A DNA stretch of 18,870 nucleotides from Gemmatimonadales bacterium UBA1120 (GTDB lineage: Bacteria > Gemmatimonadota > Gemmatimonadetes > Longimicrobiales > Gaopeijiaceae): contig DCAZ01000139.1 in NCBI GenBank assembly GCA_002313925.1, positions 28,136-47,005 on the forward strand, read 5' to 3'. The position numbers and the translations under genes are program-made. Positions 15,199 to 18,870 of this stretch are shown here, in pieces (the stretch's first letter is position 1; each line of letters opens with the position of its first letter). The notes under the pieces were generated by a model. The model was not told the origin of the DNA. It searched no databases and saw only the letters and a list, made by a program, of their open reading frames with translations.

Positions 15199-16107
15199 TC
15201 AGTCCCTGTCGGGTTCTCCCGCAGTGACCGTTACTGGCACGTACGTGTTTGTCCAGCAACATTGGTCGCCCGGGGTACTGTCGTTGGCTCCGAAGTTGTC
15301 GACACGACCACGTAAGACATATTCACCGGGCTCTGTAAAGGTCACACTTGTGGTTGCCTGTCCTTCCTTTTCTTCGAGCGCAATCCTGCCGGGGTCAAAA
15401 GTGACTGCACCAGCGGGACCTTGATATTTAATCCAGGTAACAGCTGGCTTAATGTCGGCGTTACGCTCGTCATACGAAGCACGTTCCGAGACTTCTCTCA
15501 TCCAAATGTTTATTTCCATAGGGGAGCCCACAGTGGCTACACGCGGTTCTGACCATATCCCCTGAATGTGCTGGCCTTCCGTTCCAGAGGCTGAGAAACT
15601 GGCCATCGGAGGCAAGGATCCCATCGCCCTGGGACCGTAATCAAGCTGAAGAGCTGAATAGCCGACTCGGGCAGGGACAGAATGTGTTTTGCCATTAGCT
15701 GTGATCGTCCAAGTAACTCTTTGTTGCCCATCGGCATAAGATGCGGGCACTGTCACATGAAAGACCCCACGGTCTCTGCGAGCGCGACCAGAAGTAAAGT
15801 GGGTTGGTTGTTTCCCGTTAAATTCAGCCGGCTCAATGAAATTGTCAGGCCCAATCGGAATGTCGAGGACTTGTTCCGAATTCAAGTTGAAGAAGCCAAA
15901 TGACAGTGAGTACGTGCCATCCTCGTTCTCGTACCAACCTTCGAGGAAGGGTGCAACTGGCTCGCCTGTGGGTGGAACCGGTGAGAGTGGCATTCTCATG
16001 CCATTTCCGAACCGCGAGTTGTTCGGGTTCTGGGCTATCAAAGCAGGAACCGCGACAAAGAAGGTCAATATGAGAACAACGCCGATCCGCACTTTATGAT
16101 TTTGCAT
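15199..16107 (-). CDS. Secreted protein of unknown function with Ig-like C-terminal part
   Basis: A 302-residue exported protein I cannot assign to a named family. A clear signal peptide (1-25, ending ALIA) is followed by a low-complexity start, then a beta-rich segment (about 52-155; GWYENEDGTYSLSFGFFNLN, then GVFHVTVPASYADGQQRVTW). A second beta segment (about 185-297) has GSPMEINIWMRE and ends with a typical Ig-like final strand pattern (FTEPGEYVLRGRVDN). A vicinal cysteine pair (C283, C284) in DQCCWTNTYVPV could bind metal or form a disulfide. The ATG has GGAAG 6 bases upstream. It lies between the Cu-oxygenase/cytochrome gene (118 bases upstream, across a hairpin) and the FAH-fold gene (59 bases downstream), all on one strand, which suggests an accessory role to exported oxidative enzymes. 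Confidence 0.8.
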   Translation of the reverse strand: MQNHKVRIGVVLILTFFVAVPALIAQNPNNSRFGNGMRMPLSPVPPTGEPVAPFLEGWYENEDGTYSLSFGFFNLNSEQVLDIPIGPDNFIEPAEFNGKQPTHFTSGRARRDRGVFHVTVPASYADGQQRVTWTITANGKTHSVPARVGYSALQLDYGPRAMGSLPPMASFSASGTEGQHIQGIWSEPRVATVGSPMEINIWMREVSERASYDERNADIKPAVTWIKYQGPAGAVTFDPGRIALEEKEGQATTSVTFTEPGEYVLRGRVDNFGANDSTPGDQCCWTNTYVPVTVTAGEPDRD

Positions 16108-16143
16108 AGCTTTCTTCCGGTTACTTTTCTCTAGACTACATGT

Positions 16144-16179
16144 ATCGAAGGAGCCCCCATATCAGAAGGCTCCTTCGAT
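16144..16179 (-). terminator. Hairpin between the Cu-oxygenase gene and the downstream unknown gene
   Basis: A 12-bp perfect stem (ATCGAAGGAGCC, 16144-16155, with 16168-16179) and a 12-base loop lie 46 bases after the stop at 16226. No T-run follows on the minus strand (it continues ACATGTAGTC). It could end or reduce transcription from the oxygenase gene, or stabilise a processed 3' end. Confidence 0.6.
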
Positions 16180-16225
16180 CGTTCATCTCTTATATTTCGC
16201 CTGTTTCTTCAGGCATAGACAAATC

Positions 16226-17581
16226 TTAGTTGCTTCCGTCTCCATCTTCACTTGTGACTTTCGACTTTGCCTCTCTTTCCGTTTCGATACGCTCTAATCC
16301 TTCTTCATCCAAGTGCGAAACTGCAATCCACGCGTGTGACATTTCATCCACCGTGCGGCTACCTCGAGAGTAGAACATCTCTGAATCAGTGAGTGGATTG
16401 TCGGCAGTGTTTTCGTACCAACCGGTCATTACAAGCACAGTGCCTGTTGGTAGCAGAGGAGCTTTGTCGTCATCGAAAATGTAGCTATGGTGCCATCTGG
16501 CATCGAAGTCCGAGACCATACTGAGCATTTCCTGTTTGCCATCTGGATAGATCGCCTTGATCTGCATCCCATGGAGATGTACATGCCCATGTGGTTGGAA
16601 GCTGTCGATCCGGACTGGGTGATCCCAACGGTAAAACCCTTGGGTCATAGAGGTCCCACCGGGCTCCAGGAAGATGTCCCCCTGAAGTGGATAGAGTCTC
16701 AGGTTTTGTGTGAACTGAGGCTCAAATCCTTCAGGATAGAACCAAATTCCTAGCTCAATCTGGTCACCAGGAACCTCGTAACCCATGGGGTAGTAGTGCG
16801 TATCCCATTCGATCTTATCACCAGGCTTAATTAGGCGTGCGGCATCCTCAGGGACGATCTCGCCGATCTTGCCCATCGCGTACTCTGATAGGTTCCCGAG
16901 AGGCTGATAATCCCCATCATCTTTAAGCCTCAAGAGTTTGGGGTTTGCGTGGTGCACAACTTGACGTCCCGCTGGGAATGAAGGCCGTACCTCCATCGCC
17001 CGAATCCACCTTTCCGAGGTCATTTCAGTTGGCACGACTGGACGCCACCACATGTCACCGCCGTCAGCGGGGACATCGAATGGCAGAGTCTTGATAACAT
17101 GGTCAGGCGGACCGAGCCGGTCTTCCTGCTGCCACATCTGTTCGTCACGCCAAACCATAGCCTCTGGCATGTCCGCGAGATCTCCTTCCGGAGTGCCATT
17201 GTCGACCCAAGTCACGATGGCATCGATTTCTTCCTCACTGAGTCTCCAGTCATTCTTGAGATCTTGGATGCCATTACCAGTGTCGTAGTGGTAAGGAGGC
17301 ATCAATCGCCGTGCGACCTGGTCTTTGATCCGCCGTGCGTAACGCCGAACATCGCGGTAGTCCATAAAGGACATCGGTGCTACCGACGCCGGACGGTGAC
17401 AAATCTGGCAGTTCTGTTGGATAATAGGTGCGATGTCACGTGTATATGTGACGTCCTCATCCGCGCCTGCCTCCTGCGCTAACAGGGTTTGGCCTGGAAG
17501 CACAAGCACGGCAAGAAAAGCCAGAACTAGAGCTCCAGAGAACAGAGGATGGTCTGTCAGGCGTACAAACCTAGTCGCCAT
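16226..17581 (-). CDS. Cytochrome c / copper type II monooxygenase fusion (PHM/DBM-like)
   Basis: A 451-residue exported enzyme joining a small c-type cytochrome to a copper monooxygenase related to peptidylglycine hydroxylating monooxygenase (PHM) and dopamine beta-monooxygenase (DBM). A signal segment (about 12-36, ending LLAQ) precedes a heme site CQICH (58-62), with M94 in RLMPP as possible axial ligand. The oxygenase part has VVHHAN (H210, H211) and THYYP (H262), matching the first copper site. GHVHLH (H333, H335) and TVDEMS (M414) match the His-x-His and Met ligands of the second, so both copper sites look complete. PHM-type enzymes hydroxylate an aliphatic carbon using O2 and electrons from ascorbate; here the fused heme may deliver electrons. 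The ATG has GGAGG at 17590-17594. It is divergent from the Rieske/PQQ unit. The substrate is unknown. Confidence 0.85.
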   Translation of the reverse strand: MATRFVRLTDHPLFSGALVLAFLAVLVLPGQTLLAQEAGADEDVTYTRDIAPIIQQNCQICHRPASVAPMSFMDYRDVRRYARRIKDQVARRLMPPYHYDTGNGIQDLKNDWRLSEEEIDAIVTWVDNGTPEGDLADMPEAMVWRDEQMWQQEDRLGPPDHVIKTLPFDVPADGGDMWWRPVVPTEMTSERWIRAMEVRPSFPAGRQVVHHANPKLLRLKDDGDYQPLGNLSEYAMGKIGEIVPEDAARLIKPGDKIEWDTHYYPMGYEVPGDQIELGIWFYPEGFEPQFTQNLRLYPLQGDIFLEPGGTSMTQGFYRWDHPVRIDSFQPHGHVHLHGMQIKAIYPDGKQEMLSMVSDFDARWHHSYIFDDDKAPLLPTGTVLVMTGWYENTADNPLTDSEMFYSRGSRTVDEMSHAWIAVSHLDEEGLERIETEREAKSKVTSEDGDGSN

Positions 17582-17642
17582 AATTACTTCCTCCCAACAA
17601 GAAGAGACCTTAATAGCTACAACTCCCCTACAATGTTAGGGC

Positions 17643-17671
17643 ATGCTACTGTCTATTTGGCTGAAATTCAA
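17643..17671 (-). promoter_or_regulatory. Possible promoter for the Cu-oxygenase gene
   Basis: On the minus strand, TTGAAT (17666-17671) and TAGCAT (17643-17648) are separated by 17 bases, each a 4/6 match to consensus. A short dyad CCCTA/TAGGG (17626-17641) lies between it and the ATG at 17581 and could be an operator. The 218-base divergent gap must also hold the Rieske-unit promoter, which I cannot place. Confidence 0.3.
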
Positions 17672-17799
17672 GGGTAAGGCGTGCTTTGCAAGATAATGTG
17701 GCGGGTATCCTGAACGCCTAGAGATATGAATGTGATCAGTGTGCAGGGGCTGCCTGGGCAGTGTAGGATGTCTTTGAATCAGGGGTTATTCGAGATGAT

Positions 17800-18501
17800 A
17801 TGGGTTATGAAAAGAGCGATGAGAGGTCCCTCGTGACCGAAGTTAATGGTCCGGAAACGGCCGTTCCTATGAATCGCCGCAATGCGGTCAAAACTTTTGT
17901 GGGCCTTGGACTTGCTTCAGCGCTTACAGACTGCACTCCGACCTCACAGGGTTCGGCGGGAGAAATGCCAGGGCCGCCCCCTGCTCAAGGCCCGGAGCTG
18001 GAGTCAGAACCTGAGGCAGCACTTTCACTAGATGAACATGAACACCCAACTGATGGGGATGTGCTTGTATTCGCACTCGGAGCCCGCAAGGGTGAGGTTG
18101 TCACACCGGCCGATGTTCCTCTAGATGGCCCGCAGATCTTTGTTTATGCGGGAGATATTGATGGCGCTCACAGTGCCTCTGCATCACGATTTGATCAAAT
18201 CGTACTCCTACGTTTGGATCCGCTAAATTTAACGGAGGAGACAACTGTTCATGCTGCAGATGGAATCGTCGCCTACTCAGCAATTTGCACACATGAGGGT
18301 TGTGACGTTAGCGATTGGAGTAGTGAGAATCATCGCTTGATCTGTCCGTGCCATGACTCAGAGTTTGACCCGACGGATAACGGACAGGTCACAGAGGGTC
18401 CTGCACGTCGGAGGCTCGCTGCTCTCCCACTCAAGCTTGTAGATAGTCAGTTAGTAGTCGCCGGTGGCTTCACCGGCCGTGTTGGTTTCCGAAATCCATG
18501 A
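17800..18501 (+). CDS. Tat-type Rieske [2Fe-2S] lipoprotein
   Basis: A 233-residue exported Rieske iron-sulfur protein. NRRNAVKTF (twin Arg at 26-27), a hydrophobic core and TDC (C45) look like a Tat signal with a lipid site, and a long Pro/Glu linker follows. The Rieske domain (about 85-222) has CTHEGC (C163, H165) and CPCHDSEFD (C182, H185) as cluster ligands, with C168 and C184 able to form the usual disulfide. It would carry single electrons at the outer face of the inner membrane. Three in-frame starts are possible: ATG 17800 (used here, weak site), GTG 17833 (AGAGG 6 bases upstream) and ATG 17869 (no site, but it gives the shortest Tat leader). The PQQ dehydrogenase gene starts 40 bases downstream, so this is probably its redox partner. 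No cytochrome b gene follows closely, so it is unlikely to be a standard bc1 subunit. Confidence 0.88.
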   Translation: MGYEKSDERSLVTEVNGPETAVPMNRRNAVKTFVGLGLASALTDCTPTSQGSAGEMPGPPPAQGPELESEPEAALSLDEHEHPTDGDVLVFALGARKGEVVTPADVPLDGPQIFVYAGDIDGAHSASASRFDQIVLLRLDPLNLTEETTVHAADGIVAYSAICTHEGCDVSDWSSENHRLICPCHDSEFDPTDNGQVTEGPARRRLAALPLKLVDSQLVVAGGFTGRVGFRNP

Positions 18502-18541
18502 TCGAAAACTCCAGAATGTCATACAGGTACAGGAATAGATA

Positions 18542-18870
18542 ATGAAGCTTGATCGATACCGGGCAGCTATCCAATTGAGTTTTTTGGTTGTTCTGGTCGC
18601 GCCAGGGCCAGGTATAACCCAGCAGTCTGCCACGTCGTACAGGGTGGTCACAGATGAACGGCTTAAGGAACCAGAGCCTGAGAACTGGCTCTTTTACCGC
18701 GGTACGTATGATGGATGGGGGTATAGTCCCCTCGAACAGATTAATAGTGAAAACGTCGGGTCACTCGTTCCTGTCTGGGCTTTCTCAACAGGTGTCAACG
18801 GTGGGCACGAGGCAGTACCCATCGTCAATGACGGGATCATGTTTGTGACGACACCTGGAAATCAGGTGAT
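18542..18870 (+). CDS. PQQ-dependent alcohol dehydrogenase, N-terminal part (cut by window end)
   Basis: The first 109 codons of a gene that runs off the right edge. A signal peptide (about 1-27) is followed by ENWLFYRGTYDGWGYSPLEQIN and VWAFSTG, then GHEAVPIVNDGIMFVTTP. These are the opening strands of quinoprotein eight-bladed propellers of the methanol/ethanol dehydrogenase family, which oxidise alcohols in the periplasm with pyrroloquinoline quinone and pass electrons to a cytochrome or another carrier. The ATG has AGGA about 7 bases upstream. It follows the Rieske gene by 40 bases, so the two probably form one unit. The catalytic Asp, the calcium or lanthanide ligands and any C-terminal heme domain lie outside the window, so the substrate class and metal type cannot be told. 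Confidence 0.88.
   Translation, partial: MKLDRYRAAIQLSFLVVLVAPGPGITQQSATSYRVVTDERLKEPEPENWLFYRGTYDGWGYSPLEQINSENVGSLVPVWAFSTGVNGGHEAVPIVNDGIMFVTTPGNQV

Noticed and set aside
1..18870. CRISPR arrays, tRNA/rRNA genes, insertion sequences, prophage or defence systems
   Set aside because: No regularly spaced repeats, transposase or integrase, phage proteins or structured RNA genes were seen on either strand.

Overview
The window looks like chromosomal DNA of a free-living Gram-negative bacterium, most plausibly a Gemmatimonadota member. The evidence is a SusC/SusD outer-membrane pair set among many exported enzymes, together with clear Shine-Dalgarno sites (GGAGG or similar) and a TTGACA/GATAAT promoter. 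Bacteroidota, the usual owners of SusC/SusD, mostly lack such sites. Hand-counted 60-base samples give about 50-55% G+C, except in the gene at 13985-15139 (63-67% in two samples). The phylum assignment is an inference. There are no RNA genes, CRISPR arrays, insertion sequences or prophage genes that I can see.

Layout. (1) 2-229 is the tail of an unrecognised gene entering from the left. (2) 308-4360, minus strand, holds a small lipoprotein, a secreted PD40 propeller and a tandem amidohydrolase. (3) 4361-4669 is the divergent control region, with a near-consensus promoter for the plus-strand unit. (4) 4670-10305, plus strand, holds SusC, SusD, a strong hairpin, then an NHL-propeller lipoprotein that keeps the zinc and catalytic residues of peptidyl-alpha-hydroxyglycine alpha-amidating lyase (PAL). 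(5) 10367-13633, minus strand, holds an M24/creatinase-like protein and an N-acyl-D-amino-acid deacylase. (6) 13985-17581, minus strand, holds a fumarylacetoacetate-hydrolase-fold lipoprotein, an unknown secreted protein, and a copper monooxygenase of the PHM/DBM type fused to a c-type cytochrome. (7) 17800-18870, plus strand, holds a Tat-type Rieske lipoprotein and the start of a PQQ-dependent alcohol dehydrogenase cut by the window end.

Nearly every product carries an export signal, so this is a region of envelope enzymology. SusC/SusD would import oligomers or peptides. The deacylase, the amidohydrolase and the M24 protein act on amide or peptide-like bonds. The Cu-oxygenase, cytochrome, Rieske and PQQ proteins are periplasmic redox enzymes.

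The most interesting signal is that both halves of a peptidylglycine alpha-amidating (PAM) reaction appear within about 8 kb as separate exported proteins: a PHM-like copper oxygenase whose electron donor may be a fused heme c, and a PAL-like lipoprotein with all key residues. Whether they work together is a hypothesis, since they lie on opposite strands in different transcription units.
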